64,000 nt of DNA from Mesorhizobium sp. INR15 (GCF_015500075.1 NZ_CP045496.1:310001-374000), one strand, 5' to 3'; counted from the first letter of the stretch, positions 33,809 through 42,431 are shown. Notes: a model not told the origin generated them from the letters alone. Numbers and translations are program-made.

Positions 33809-35389
33809 TCAGTCAACAGTAATTTCGATGACGCACGGCATTGCCGTTGCCCGGGCACGCTCGAGCGCTTGCGGCAGGAGGCCAATGTCGGCAAGCCGTT
33901 CGGCCCCTATGCCATAGGCCTCGGCCAGCTTGCAGAAATCCGGCGGCGCCGGCGACACGCCAACCGGCTCGACACCGACATCAAGCATCGAGGTCTCGAT
34001 CTCGCGGTAGCCCCTGTTGTTCCAGACGACGAAGATGACGGGCGCCTGGGCATCGAGTGCCGCGCCCAGTTCCGGCAGCGTGAACTGGAACCCGCCATCG
34101 CCGGTCAGGCAGACGACGGTCGCGTCGGGCACGGCCAGGGCGGCTCCGATCGCCGCCGGCGGACCATAGCCGAGCGCGCCAAAGCCCGTGGCGGCGTTAA
34201 ACCAGCCACCCGGCCGATCGTGATCATAATAGAGGTTGGCCGCATAGATCGGTTGCGTCGAATCGCCGACGATGATCGCGCTTGGCAGCGTGTCGCGTAT
34301 CGTTTCGACGACACGGACCTGCGCCTGAAGCGCTGGGCTGATCTCGGCAAAGGCTGCTTGCCTGGCGGAGGCAGCGCGAGCCTGACCGCCATCCGATACC
34401 AGCGAGGTCCCGCCGACTTCAAGCACCAGCGCGTCGAGCGCCGCGGCACAATCGGCATGGATTAAAACCGTTGCCGGCCGACGCGCCAGCTGGTCGGCGC
34501 CGATGTCGATCCGGATCAGATTGGCGGGCAGGACGAAGCCGCCGTCACTGTATCCGTCATAATCGGTCGGCCCGAATTCGGTGCCGGCGGCAATGACAAG
34601 ATCGGCGTCAGCCATCAGCGCGCGGACCGCCTTCAAGCTTGGGCTGGCCGGTACGCAAAGCGGGTGGCCGTGCAGCAAGCCGCGCGCATTCGCGGTCTGA
34701 ACGACGGGTGCACCTAGGCGCTCGGCCAGGTGCTTCAACTGCACCCCCGCCTGCTTGGCACCGCCACCAGCCAAAATCAGGGGACGCCGGCTGGCCGCGA
34801 TGAGTTTTGCCGCGCTGGCGATAGCCGCACCATCCGGATTGGGTGGCGCGACATTGCTTAGCAGGGCGGCGATGGTGTCGGCTGGCTTGACCATGACGTC
34901 GGTTGGGATCTCGATATGCACCGGGCCTGGCCGCGAAGAAGAAAACAGGGCGAAGGCGCGCGCCAGGGCACCGGGCAACTCACCAGCCTCGGTGACGCGG
35001 TATGAGAACAGCGCCACCTTTTCCATCATGCCGCGCTGATCGGGCATTTCGTGCAGATGGCCGAGTCCCTTGCCAAGCGTCGCGGTGGCGTTGACGCCCG
35101 AGATGACCAGCATGGGCACGGAATCGGCGCGCGCCTGGCCCATGGCGGTGATGGTGTTGGTCAGCCCCGGCCCGGTGATGACGAAGGCGACGCCTGGCCT
35201 GCCGCTGGCGCGGGCATAGCCGTCGGCCATGAAGCCGGCGCCCTGTTCGTGACGCGGTGTGACATGGCGGATCTTCGAACGCGCCAGGCCGCGATAGAGT
35301 TCGACCGTGTGCACGCCGGGAATGCCGAAGACCGTATCGACCCCGTGGGCCTCGAGCAGCGAGATGAGGGCTTCGCCGAGTGTTGTCAT
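33809..35389 (-). CDS. ThDP-dependent decarboxylase, probable 5-guanidino-2-oxopentanoate decarboxylase
   Basis: The 526-residue protein has the three domains of the acetolactate-synthase/decarboxylase family: an N-terminal pyrimidine-binding domain with the catalytic Glu in PRHEQGAGFMADGYAR near residue 48, a central domain, and a C-terminal cofactor domain with LTGDGGFQFTLPELGA near 430 and VVWNNRGY (the usual GDG...NN motif). It resembles AruI, which decarboxylates 2-ketoarginine. Neighbouring dimethylargininase-like and polar amino-acid transport genes support a guanidino-compound role. It is the third gene of the minus-strand DDAH-TetR-decarboxylase operon. Confidence 0.82.
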   Translation of the reverse strand: MTTLGEALISLLEAHGVDTVFGIPGVHTVELYRGLARSKIRHVTPRHEQGAGFMADGYARASGRPGVAFVITGPGLTNTITAMGQARADSVPMLVISGVNATATLGKGLGHLHEMPDQRGMMEKVALFSYRVTEAGELPGALARAFALFSSSRPGPVHIEIPTDVMVKPADTIAALLSNVAPPNPDGAAIASAAKLIAASRRPLILAGGGAKQAGVQLKHLAERLGAPVVQTANARGLLHGHPLCVPASPSLKAVRALMADADLVIAAGTEFGPTDYDGYSDGGFVLPANLIRIDIGADQLARRPATVLIHADCAAALDALVLEVGGTSLVSDGGQARAASARQAAFAEISPALQAQVRVVETIRDTLPSAIIVGDSTQPIYAANLYYDHDRPGGWFNAATGFGALGYGPPAAIGAALAVPDATVVCLTGDGGFQFTLPELGAALDAQAPVIFVVWNNRGYREIETSMLDVGVEPVGVSPAPPDFCKLAEAYGIGAERLADIGLLPQALERARATAMPCVIEITVD

Positions 35390-35406
35390 TGGTTTTCTTC
35401 CCTTTA

Positions 35407-35440
35407 GAGCCGATCACTGTTCGGAAACAGTGACCGGCTC
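35407..35440. repeat. Imperfect inverted repeat between TetR and decarboxylase genes
   Basis: GAGCCGATCACTGTT and AACAGTGACCGGCTC pair over 15 bases with one mismatch around a 4-base loop. It lies 18 bases upstream of the decarboxylase start on the minus strand and could act as an attenuator or mRNA-stabilising structure. Confidence 0.55.
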
Positions 35441-35458
35441 GGTCCCTTCGTTTTCAAC

Positions 35459-35502
35459 GCAATTCCAGACGCAAAACCGCATCTCACTTTTCCTGGAATT
35501 GC
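35459..35502. repeat. Short palindromic intergenic repeat (CAATT-CCAG family), copy 2
   Basis: GCAATTCCAG at the left and CTGGAATTGC at the right are perfect complements around AAAACCGCATCTCACTTTTC. It resembles elements at 31560 and 42901. The right arm runs into the TetR gene and encodes its last residues and stop codon. Confidence 0.68.
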
Positions 35503-36134
35503 TTTAGCGGCGCGAGGCCGAGTTCGGCCTCGACAGTCTTGATGCCAATCGCCGCCAATTCGCCAGGCGAGAAGATCTCGCCGGCCAGGCAGCCTTCTAC
35601 CCAGAGCCCGTCGATGATCGCGTTGATCGCGATGGCATGGTGGCGCAACTGGTTTGCGTCCGGCTCGCGCTGTTCTGCAGCGAGCACCTCGGCCACAACG
35701 GCTTCCACCTCGTTGCGAAAGCCAAGGTATCCTTCGCGGTGAGCACGAGCCAGGGCAGGATCCGCACCGGCGCGGCCGATGAAGGTTGCCCAGAGGGAGA
35801 ACACCCGCGCGTCGATGATCGGCGCGTTGAGGTTGGCGGTGACGAAAGCCGCAAGGCGCTGGCGCGGCGAGGCGCCTTCCATGACCAACGCCGCTTTCGC
35901 CTGCTCGGTCATGCGGCCCATCAGCGCAGCATAGGCTTCCTGCAGCAATTCTTCCTTGCCGGGAAAATAGTGCCGGATCAGCCCAGCGGTGACGCCGGCG
36001 CGCAATGCAATGGTGCGCAAGGTAGCGCCCTGCAGGCCATGCTCCGCCACGCTGTCCAGAGTGGCTTCGATCAGATCCTGCCGCCGCCGGTCCTCGCCCT
36101 CGCGACGGAACCTGCGGCGGGATGGCGCATTCAT
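35484..36134 (-). CDS. TetR family transcriptional regulator (BetI-like)
   Basis: The 216-residue protein has an N-terminal helix-turn-helix (residues about 15-60, ATLRTIALRAGVTAGLIRHYFPGKEELL) and a C-terminal ligand domain of the BetI type (GYLGFRNEVEAVVAEVL, IIDGLWVEG). ATG 36134 overlaps the stop of the dimethylargininase-like gene by four bases, which fixes the start. It probably represses this operon and perhaps the divergent transporter. Its last residues (KQFQEK and stop) lie inside a palindromic intergenic repeat, suggesting that repeat insertion has replaced the original C-terminus. Confidence 0.88.
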   Translation of the reverse strand: MNAPSRRRFRREGEDRRRQDLIEATLDSVAEHGLQGATLRTIALRAGVTAGLIRHYFPGKEELLQEAYAALMGRMTEQAKAALVMEGASPRQRLAAFVTANLNAPIIDARVFSLWATFIGRAGADPALARAHREGYLGFRNEVEAVVAEVLAAEQREPDANQLRHHAIAINAIIDGLWVEGCLAGEIFSPGELAAIGIKTVEAELGLAPLKQFQEK

Positions 36135-37003
36135 CGGCGCAGGATCGGCCGCGTCAGGCATGTCGGCCCGCCCTCGCAGGCGATGCACAGCGCATCCGCC
36201 TCGAAGATTTCGACCGTGCAGCCGGCGGCTTCCATCGCGGCCTTGGTCTTTGGAAAGCCTGCAACGGCAATGACCTTGAATGGGCTGGTCGGCAGTACGT
36301 TCAGGCTGAGGCCGTTGGAAGCCGCGAACTCTTCGGCGTCGCCTTCGACCAACCGGATGTTTCGCGCCTTCAGCATCTGGTAGAACGGGGCCGGCAAAAG
36401 CGGTGAATAGACCAAAGCGAGGTCGTCGGCCAGCGGGCTGATCACCGACATCAGATGCAGGCAGGCCTCTTCGCCCTGCCACAGCGGCAGGTCAAAGCCG
36501 TAGACGGAAATGCCCAGCGGCGCCAGCAGGTTGGAAACCTGCTGGATGCCTTCCTGGTTGGAGCGGACACCACGCCCGATCACCAGCGTACGGGCATCCA
36601 GCCATACACAATCACCACCTTCGATCTGGCCAGGAGCCTCGACGCGGCCGAGGATCGGAATGCCCAGCCTTCTGTAGGTTTCCTCATGCAGCGAGGGCTC
36701 TCTGGCGCGCAAGGGTTTGCCCATGGACAGAATCAGCGCACCACGATCAGTCATCAGCGATGGGTCGTGCGTGAACACCGAATCCGAAAGTCCATCGGCC
36801 TTGTCCTCGATCCATTCGATTTCGGCGCCGGAAGCCGCCACCAGTTCGGCAAGGAGCGCGTGCTGCGATGCTGCTTTCGCCGGATTGAATCCTGGGCCAT
36901 AGTGCCAGGCAACTCCGTCGGCGTCGCGCATCGCATTGGCCGCCGACCGCATCAGCACGCGCCGCAGCGGCGCGGCCATGGACTGTGATCCGAAAGCGCT
37001 CAT
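36131..37003 (-). CDS. Dimethylargininase-like amidinohydrolase (DDAH / arginine deiminase superfamily)
   Basis: The 290-residue protein belongs to the guanidino-modifying superfamily with a five-bladed propeller. The catalytic set is present: Glu128 in IEGGD, His183 in CLHLMSV and Cys282 in GGPTCLTRP, with FTHDPSL near residue 77 binding substrate. DDAH hydrolyses N-omega-methylarginines to citrulline and methylamines; relatives act on arginine or other guanidines. It is the first gene of the operon with TetR and the 2-ketoarginine-decarboxylase-like gene, and diverges from a polar amino-acid importer. AGGG lies five bases before the ATG. Confidence 0.85.
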   Translation of the reverse strand: MSAFGSQSMAAPLRRVLMRSAANAMRDADGVAWHYGPGFNPAKAASQHALLAELVAASGAEIEWIEDKADGLSDSVFTHDPSLMTDRGALILSMGKPLRAREPSLHEETYRRLGIPILGRVEAPGQIEGGDCVWLDARTLVIGRGVRSNQEGIQQVSNLLAPLGISVYGFDLPLWQGEEACLHLMSVISPLADDLALVYSPLLPAPFYQMLKARNIRLVEGDAEEFAASNGLSLNVLPTSPFKVIAVAGFPKTKAAMEAAGCTVEIFEADALCIACEGGPTCLTRPILRR

Positions 37004-37217
37004 CGAAGCCCTTTTTTAGCTGAAAAAAACCGATAAAATTTCATGGAAGGCTACTTATACACTTGCACAACAAGCTCGCAAGTGCCGTAATGAGTGGGAT
37101 TGACGGGCTCGCGACGTTGGGTCCATGCTGAAGTCTGGAGCGGGGCAGTACAGCGTATATGTTGATTAGCCGAATGCACGTTCGACGAATTGTCGCCGAC
37201 CATACAGAGGTCACCCG

Positions 37218-38033
37218 GTGAGCGCGGTGGAAGCTGCCGCAGTCCAATCCGGCACGGCGCAGGACGGTGCCGCCGAAGCCATCCATGTCGAGAACCTGCA
37301 CAAGAAATTCGGCGAACTGCACGTGCTGAAGGGCGTTTCGCTGTCGGCGCGCGACGGCGAGGTCATTGCCATCATCGGCGGCAGCGGCTCCGGCAAGTCG
37401 ACACTGCTGCGCTGCATCAACTGCCTGGAGAATCCGACCAGCGGCATCATCCGCGTCAATGGCGAGGAAATCCGCCTCAAGGCCGACAGCCACGGCCACA
37501 CCGTTCCCGCCGACCGCAAGCAAATCGAGCGCATCCGCTCCAAACTCGGCATGGTGTTCCAGAACTTCAACCTGTGGAGCCACATGACGTTGATCGAGAA
37601 CGTCATCGAGGTTCCGGTCCATGTGCTGGGCACAAAGCGCGACCTGGCCATCGCCGAAGCCGAGAAGCTGCTTGCCCGCGTCGGCCTCGCCGAAAAGCGC
37701 GATGTCTATCCGGCCTATCTGTCGGGCGGACAACAGCAGCGCGCAGCGATCGCCCGGGCGCTTGCCATCAATCCGCGCGTCATGCTGTTCGATGAACCGA
37801 CGTCGGCGCTTGACCCGGAATTGGTTGGTGAGGTGCTGAAGGTGATTGGCGACCTCGCCCGCGAGGGCCGCACCATGGTGCTGGTTACGCACGAAATGAA
37901 GTTCGCCCGCGAGGTCGCGACGCATGTCGTCTACCTCTACAACGGGCTGGTCGAGGAGGAGGGACCGCCGGAGCAGATCTTCGGCGCGCCCAGATCCGAA
38001 AGGCTCAAGCAATTCATCCGCAACATCGGCTAG
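37218..38033 (+). CDS. Polar amino acid ABC transporter ATP-binding protein (HisP/OccP type)
   Basis: The 271-residue protein is a single ABC cassette: Walker A GGSGSGKST near residue 54, LSGGQQQRAAIARAL near 170, Walker B VMLFDEPTSALDPE near 190 and the switch VTHEM. It follows the HisP/ArtP/OccP pattern with the basic-amino-acid-type insert ADRKQIERIRSKLGMVFQ. It starts at GTG 37218, seven bases after GAGG. It opens an operon with binding protein and two permeases, divergent from the dimethylargininase-like gene, which suggests import of arginine or a guanidino derivative. Confidence 0.92.
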   Translation: MSAVEAAAVQSGTAQDGAAEAIHVENLHKKFGELHVLKGVSLSARDGEVIAIIGGSGSGKSTLLRCINCLENPTSGIIRVNGEEIRLKADSHGHTVPADRKQIERIRSKLGMVFQNFNLWSHMTLIENVIEVPVHVLGTKRDLAIAEAEKLLARVGLAEKRDVYPAYLSGGQQQRAAIARALAINPRVMLFDEPTSALDPELVGEVLKVIGDLAREGRTMVLVTHEMKFAREVATHVVYLYNGLVEEEGPPEQIFGAPRSERLKQFIRNIG

Positions 38034-38091
38034 GAACAGGCCGGGGGCGGACGAAAAAACGGGAACCAACAACAAACTGGGAGTCGTGAAA

Positions 38092-38886
38092 ATGAAGACC
38101 GTTCTGAAGACATTCGCCGCAGCGCTGTTGCTCGGCGTCGCCGCGATGGGTGTAGCCAAGGCCGATCCGGTCAAGATCGGCGTTGCCGCCGAACCCTATC
38201 CGCCCTTCACCTCGCCGGATGCCTCGGGCAAGTGGATCGGCTGGGAGATCGACTTCATCGATGCCGTCTGCGCCGAAGAGAAACTCGACTGCGTCATCAC
38301 GCCCGTCGCCTGGGACGGTATCATTCCCGCGCTGACGACCAAGAAAATCGACGTCATTGCCAGTTCGATGTCGATCACCGACGAGCGCAAGAAGACGATC
38401 GACTTCTCCGACAAATATTACAACACACCGACCGCCATCATCGGACCGAAGGACCAGAAGTTCGGCGCCGCGCCGGCGGATCTGAAAGGCAAGGTCATCG
38501 GCGTGCAGGTTTCGACCATCCATGCCGTCTATGCCAAGAAGCACTTCACCGACGCGCAGGAAATCAAGGAATACCAGACCCAGGACGAGGCCAACCAGGA
38601 TCTCGCCGCCGGTCGGCTTGACGCGGTGCAGGCCGATTCCATAGCGCTTGGCGAATTTCTCAAGTCCGACCAGGGCAAAGCCTGCTGCGACCTGAAAGGC
38701 ATGGTTGCCCCTGATATCGAGGTGCTCGGACCTGGCGTGGGCGCCGGCGTGCGCAAGGACGATACTGGGTTGAAGGACAAGATCAACGCCGGCATCAAGG
38801 CTATCCGCGCCAACGGAAAATATGACGAAATCTCCAAGAAATACTTCGACTTCGATATCTACGGTGCGGAAGCCCAGTCGAACTGA
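38092..38886 (+). CDS. Polar amino acid ABC transporter substrate-binding protein
   Basis: The 264-residue precursor has a signal peptide (MKTVLKTFAAALLLGVAAMG, cleavage near AKA-DP) and a type II binding fold: GVAAEPYPPFTSPD, GWEIDFIDAVCAEEKLDC, and SSMSITDERKKTIDFSDKYY near residue 95, the hallmark of the lysine/arginine/glutamine-binding family. ATG 38092 follows GGGAG by eight bases. It sits between the ATPase and permease genes; a strong stem-loop just downstream may keep its message more abundant than that of the permeases. Confidence 0.93.
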   Translation: MKTVLKTFAAALLLGVAAMGVAKADPVKIGVAAEPYPPFTSPDASGKWIGWEIDFIDAVCAEEKLDCVITPVAWDGIIPALTTKKIDVIASSMSITDERKKTIDFSDKYYNTPTAIIGPKDQKFGAAPADLKGKVIGVQVSTIHAVYAKKHFTDAQEIKEYQTQDEANQDLAAGRLDAVQADSIALGEFLKSDQGKACCDLKGMVAPDIEVLGPGVGAGVRKDDTGLKDKINAGIKAIRANGKYDEISKKYFDFDIYGAEAQSN

Positions 38887-38961
38887 CGCCCCGCACAGGT
38901 AAGCAGACAATCACACGGGGCAGCGTTCGGCGCCGTGTGGTTTCGTCGAAACCCTGCACGC

Positions 38962-38992
38962 GCGATCGCTGACGGATAGCGTCAGCGATCGC
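38962..38992 (+). promoter_or_regulatory. Perfect 13-bp stem-loop between binding protein and permease genes
   Basis: GCGATCGCTGACG (38962-38974) and CGTCAGCGATCGC (38980-38992) are exact complements around GATAG. Such intercistronic stems commonly shield upstream transcripts from exonucleases or partly stop transcription, giving more binding protein than permease. It lies 66 bases before the TTG taken as the permease start. Confidence 0.6.
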
Positions 38993-39057
38993 CCAGCAAT
39001 TCGGGGGCGAAGCTGATCGAAGCATTCCTTCCGGCCTCCGCGGCCGGCATCATCGAG

Positions 39058-39762
39058 TTGCTCTCGCCGGCGCCCGTCGGCTGGGGCGGAACGCTTTTGC
39101 TTGGCCTTCTGCATTCGATCGAGATCGCGGTCGGCGCCACCTGCGTCGGGCTTCTGATCGGCATCTGCGGCGCCTATGGCAAGCTCTATGGCGGCCCTGT
39201 GGTGCGCGATCTCCTGGCTGTCTACACGACGATCGTGCGCGCCGTGCCCGAACTGGTGCTGATCCTGCTGCTCTACTACGCCGGCACCGACCTGATAAAC
39301 CAGGTGCTGACGGCAATGGGCTACCAGCGCGTCGACATCAGCGGGCTGGTGGCCGGTATCGCCGTGCTCGGCTTTGTCCAGGGCGCCTATTCCACCGAGG
39401 TCATGCGCGGCGCGATCCTGGCCATCCCGCAAGGGCAGATCGAGGCCGCTCGCGCCTATGGCATGTCGCCAAGCTTGTTGCTGCGGCGTATCACATTGCC
39501 GGCAATGCTGCCTTTCGCCATACCCGGCCTCGCCAATCTCTGGCTGATCGCCACCAAGGACACCGCGCTGCTTGCCGTCGTCGGGTTCTTTGAGCTGACG
39601 CTGGCGACCCGGCAGGCGGCGGGCGTCACCAAGGCCTACCTCATCTTCTACCTCGCGGCGGGCGTGCTCTATCTGGCCGTGTCGCTGTTTTCGAACCTGC
39701 TGCTTGGCCGCCTCGAGGCCTGGGCCCGGCGGGGCATGCCTTCTGTCAAGGAGGCACGCTGA
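39058..39762 (+). CDS. Polar amino acid ABC transporter permease (HisQ type)
   Basis: The permease has at least five membrane helices and the EAA loop (QGQIEAARAYGMSPSLLLRRITLP, residues about 125-148), which contacts the ATPase. The start is uncertain: no ATG or GTG occurs in frame between the upstream stop (38977) and the first helix. TTG 39058 is given, but it has no ribosome binding site; CTG 39013 with GGGGGCGAAG immediately upstream would add IEAFLPASAAGIIE and better match family N-termini. It pairs with the next permease, whose ATG overlaps its stop. Confidence 0.88.
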   Translation: MLSPAPVGWGGTLLLGLLHSIEIAVGATCVGLLIGICGAYGKLYGGPVVRDLLAVYTTIVRAVPELVLILLLYYAGTDLINQVLTAMGYQRVDISGLVAGIAVLGFVQGAYSTEVMRGAILAIPQGQIEAARAYGMSPSLLLRRITLPAMLPFAIPGLANLWLIATKDTALLAVVGFFELTLATRQAAGVTKAYLIFYLAAGVLYLAVSLFSNLLLGRLEAWARRGMPSVKEAR

Positions 39763-40571
39763 TGGCGGGCGAAGCAGCCATCATCAATACGGCGGCCCGC
39801 GCTTCGCTCTGGCTGCAGCCGCATCGCATCGTGCTGATCCTGATCGCCTTCGGCCTGGTCCTGTCGGCCGCCTATTTCATGCGCTGGGACTGGCTACCGC
39901 AATATTACATGATGGGACTGGTCGGAATCTGGCGCTCGCTCTGGATACTGGCGGTAACCTGTGTGCTGGGTTTCCTCATCGCGGTCCCGGTCGGACTGGC
40001 GCAGGCCGCGGGCTCGCTCTGGGTTGCGGCCCCGGCCAAGGTCTTCTGCACCATTATCCGTGGAACGCCACTGCTGCTGCAGCTGTGGCTGCTCTATTAC
40101 GGGCTCGGCTCGCTGTTTCCACAGTATCCGTGGATTCGCGAATCCTGGATGTGGCCGTATCTGAGGCAGGCGTGGCCTTACGGCGTCCTGGCGCTGACGC
40201 TGTCCTTCGCCGGCTATGAGGGCGAAGTGATGCGCGGCGCCTTTGCCGGTGTGCCGCGAGGCCAGCTGGAGGCCGCCCGCGCCTTCGGCATGAGCCGCTG
40301 GAAGATTTTTCGACGGATCTGGCTGCCGCAGGCCTTCTACCGTGCGCTGCCGACGCTGACCGGCGAAACCGTCCTGCAGCTGAAGTCAACGCCACTGGTG
40401 GCAACGATCAGCGTCATCGACATATTCGCCGTCTCCTCGAAGGTACGGCAGGATACTTACCTCACCTACGAACCCTTGCTGCTGCTGGCACTGATCTATA
40501 TGGCGATCACCGGTATCCTCGTCTTCGCGTTCGGCAGGATCGAGGCAAGGATTCCAAACAAGATCGGCTAG
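39762..40571 (+). CDS. Polar amino acid ABC transporter permease (HisM type)
   Basis: The 269-residue protein has about five or six membrane helices, the motif IIRGTPLLLQLWLLYYGLG near residue 97, and the EAA loop RGQLEAARAFGMSRWKIFRRIWLP near 165. It is the second channel subunit, coupled to the first by the TGATG overlap. It completes the operon ATPase, binding protein, permease, permease. An Ldh-type reductase follows 147 bases later. Confidence 0.92.
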   Translation: MAGEAAIINTAARASLWLQPHRIVLILIAFGLVLSAAYFMRWDWLPQYYMMGLVGIWRSLWILAVTCVLGFLIAVPVGLAQAAGSLWVAAPAKVFCTIIRGTPLLLQLWLLYYGLGSLFPQYPWIRESWMWPYLRQAWPYGVLALTLSFAGYEGEVMRGAFAGVPRGQLEAARAFGMSRWKIFRRIWLPQAFYRALPTLTGETVLQLKSTPLVATISVIDIFAVSSKVRQDTYLTYEPLLLLALIYMAITGILVFAFGRIEARIPNKIG

Positions 40572-40718
40572 AAGCAGCCCGGCTTGTGCCAAAGGTGGCG
40601 ACGGCGATGGCTTCGCCGCTTTTCTGGTAGTGGCGGACGATTTTCAACACAAACACCGCCTCATGTGCTGCTACTCGAAGACAACGCAACCGGTTAAAGC
40701 GATCTCAGGACGGCCACG

Positions 40719-41720
40719 ATGCAACTCAGTCTCGACCAGGCGACAGGATTGTGCCGGATGGCGGCGCTCGGCGCCGGCGCCAACGAAGAGGCCGCGCAAT
40801 CGCTCACCGCTTCCATCATCGCCGCCGAAGCGGAAGGGCTTTCGACCGTCGGCCTGTCGCATTTCATTGATTATCTCGAAGCTCTGGAGGCTGGTCGCAT
40901 CGACGGCAACGCCGATCCGGTGATCACCCGGCCGGCGCTGGCCGTCTATCTCTCCGACGCGCGCGGCGGCCTGGCGCATACCGGTTTCGACCGCACCATC
41001 GACGATCTTGCAAAGGCGGCGAAGCTGTTCGGCGTCGCCATCTTCTCGCAGAAGAATGCGTATACCTGCGGCGCGCTCGGCTATTTCACCGGGCGGCTGG
41101 CGGCGCAAGGTCTCGTCTCATTTGCCGCGACCAACGGTCCGGCGGTGCTCGCCGGTTCGGGCTCGGTCAAGCCGGTCTACTGCACCAACCCGATGTCGTT
41201 CGCCGCACCCGCCGCCGACGGCGCGCCGCTGGTCATCGACCAGTCGTCAAGCGCCACCGCCTTCGTCAACATCCGCAAGGCGGCGGAGAATGGCGAGACG
41301 ATCCCGGAAGGCTGGGCGCTCGACGCCAGCGGCAATCCGACCACTGATCCCGCGGCTGCCATGAAAGGCGCTATGCTCGCCTTCGGCGGCGGCCGTGGCG
41401 CCAACATCGCGCTGATGGTCGAAGTGCTGGCGGCCGGGCTGTCGGGCGCCAACTGGTCGCTCGATGCGCCCTGGTTCACCGGCGGCCCGGACAGCCCGGG
41501 AACCGGCCTCTTCGTGCTAGCGGTCGAGCCTAAGCTGCTCGATCCCGACTTCGAACAGCGGATGAAGGACCAGCTCGACCGTCTGCGTCGGCGCTTTGGC
41601 GTGCATGTGCCCGGCCGCTCGCGCGCCGAAGCAGCGGAGAAGGCGGTGGCGCGAGGCATCACCACGTCCAAGGCTGTTGTCCAGCGCATCTCGGAATTCG
41701 CTTCGCGCTATTCCTCCTAA
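40719..41720 (+). CDS. Ldh family oxidoreductase (malate/L-lactate dehydrogenase type)
   Basis: The 333-residue protein belongs to the type 2 malate/L-lactate dehydrogenase family, with SHFIDYLEAL near residue 47 carrying the conserved catalytic His, KNAYTCGALGYFTGRLA near 110, NGPAVLAGSG and NPMSFAAPAADGAPLVIDQSSSA near 160. Members include DpkA, which reduces delta-1-pyrroline- and piperideine-2-carboxylate, and ureidoglycolate dehydrogenases. After an amino-acid importer and next to arginine-type genes, imine reduction of a cyclised 2-keto acid is attractive but inferred. AGGA lies eight bases before the ATG. Confidence 0.88.
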   Translation: MQLSLDQATGLCRMAALGAGANEEAAQSLTASIIAAEAEGLSTVGLSHFIDYLEALEAGRIDGNADPVITRPALAVYLSDARGGLAHTGFDRTIDDLAKAAKLFGVAIFSQKNAYTCGALGYFTGRLAAQGLVSFAATNGPAVLAGSGSVKPVYCTNPMSFAAPAADGAPLVIDQSSSATAFVNIRKAAENGETIPEGWALDASGNPTTDPAAAMKGAMLAFGGGRGANIALMVEVLAAGLSGANWSLDAPWFTGGPDSPGTGLFVLAVEPKLLDPDFEQRMKDQLDRLRRRFGVHVPGRSRAEAAEKAVARGITTSKAVVQRISEFASRYSS

Positions 41721-41956
41721 AAATTACTCTCTATCAAACAGTTAGATAAATCTGCCGGTCTCCAGCGCCGTGCGGCACGATTTTTTTCGTTGCACCGCTG
41801 AACCTTTCCGCGTGCCGCGGCGACCAATCGTTGTCCAGGGCAAGGTGAGCTTGCCGAACCACACCGGGGGAACAGCAAACCGAAAGCAAATGCCTGTTTC
41901 ACGGGGGGCGTCCCTTCGCGCCTCGGAAATTCAACCCCAATCAACGGAAAATCACC

Positions 41957-42238
41957 ATGACCAACACCAAGATCACCATGCTGACCGCGATCTTGCTTCT
42001 CGGCTCTTTCATGGGCGCCACCCAGGCCGCCAGCTTGAAGGCCGCCCCGGTGAAACCGTCCAGCCCCGGCGTCGTAACCGCGCCAGGCGGCGGCGCCACC
42101 GAGGATCACTATTGCAAGAACGGTCACGCGAAATTCGCCAGCTGCAGCGCCGATTTCGTCGCGGCTTGCAAGAAGGTCGGCGGCACCATGTCGGATGTTC
42201 AGGGCTGGGGTGGGCGTACTTGCTTCACGCCCTCCTGA
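41957..42238 (+). CDS. Small exported four-cysteine protein
   Basis: The 93-residue precursor has a signal peptide (residues about 1-24, ending ATQA-AS). The mature part has a Pro/Gly-rich linker and a short domain with four Cys (DHYCKNGH, FASCSADF, VAACKKVGG, GRTCFTPS). No family recognised. It is followed 58 bases later by a strong intrinsic terminator, consistent with a stand-alone transcript. Confidence 0.72.
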   Translation: MTNTKITMLTAILLLGSFMGATQAASLKAAPVKPSSPGVVTAPGGGATEDHYCKNGHAKFASCSADFVAACKKVGGTMSDVQGWGGRTCFTPS

Positions 42239-42295
42239 TACCGTCTCAGGTCAGGCCGCTCCGTCGGCCCCTGACTTCGCATGGATGTCACCCGG

Positions 42296-42319
42296 AAAAC
42301 CCCGCTTCGGCGGGGTTTT
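42296..42319 (+). terminator. Rho-independent terminator
   Basis: AAAACCCCGC and GCGGGGTTTT are perfect complements around a TTCG tetraloop. It ends the transcript of the small exported protein. Confidence 0.9.
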
Positions 42320-42357
42320 CTGCGTTTGTCCTGCGCGCAACAAAACCTGACTTCAAT

Positions 42358-42375
42358 AGTTAACTTTTGTTAACT
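42358..42375. promoter_or_regulatory. Inverted repeat upstream of the DoxX gene
   Basis: AGTTAAC and GTTAACT are exact complements around TTTT, 57 bases upstream of the DoxX ATG. The AT-rich palindrome in GC-rich DNA may be an operator or overlap a promoter. No adjacent regulator gene points to a binder. Confidence 0.4.
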
Positions 42376-42431
42376 TGACTTGATGGGACCCAGCGGGCGT
42401 TTGCAAGGACGACCACACAACAGGAGTTCCA

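Noticed and set aside
37041..38174. Minus-strand frame of 377 codons
   Set aside because: Antisense to the amino-acid ABC ATPase gene and its promoter; no family resemblance.
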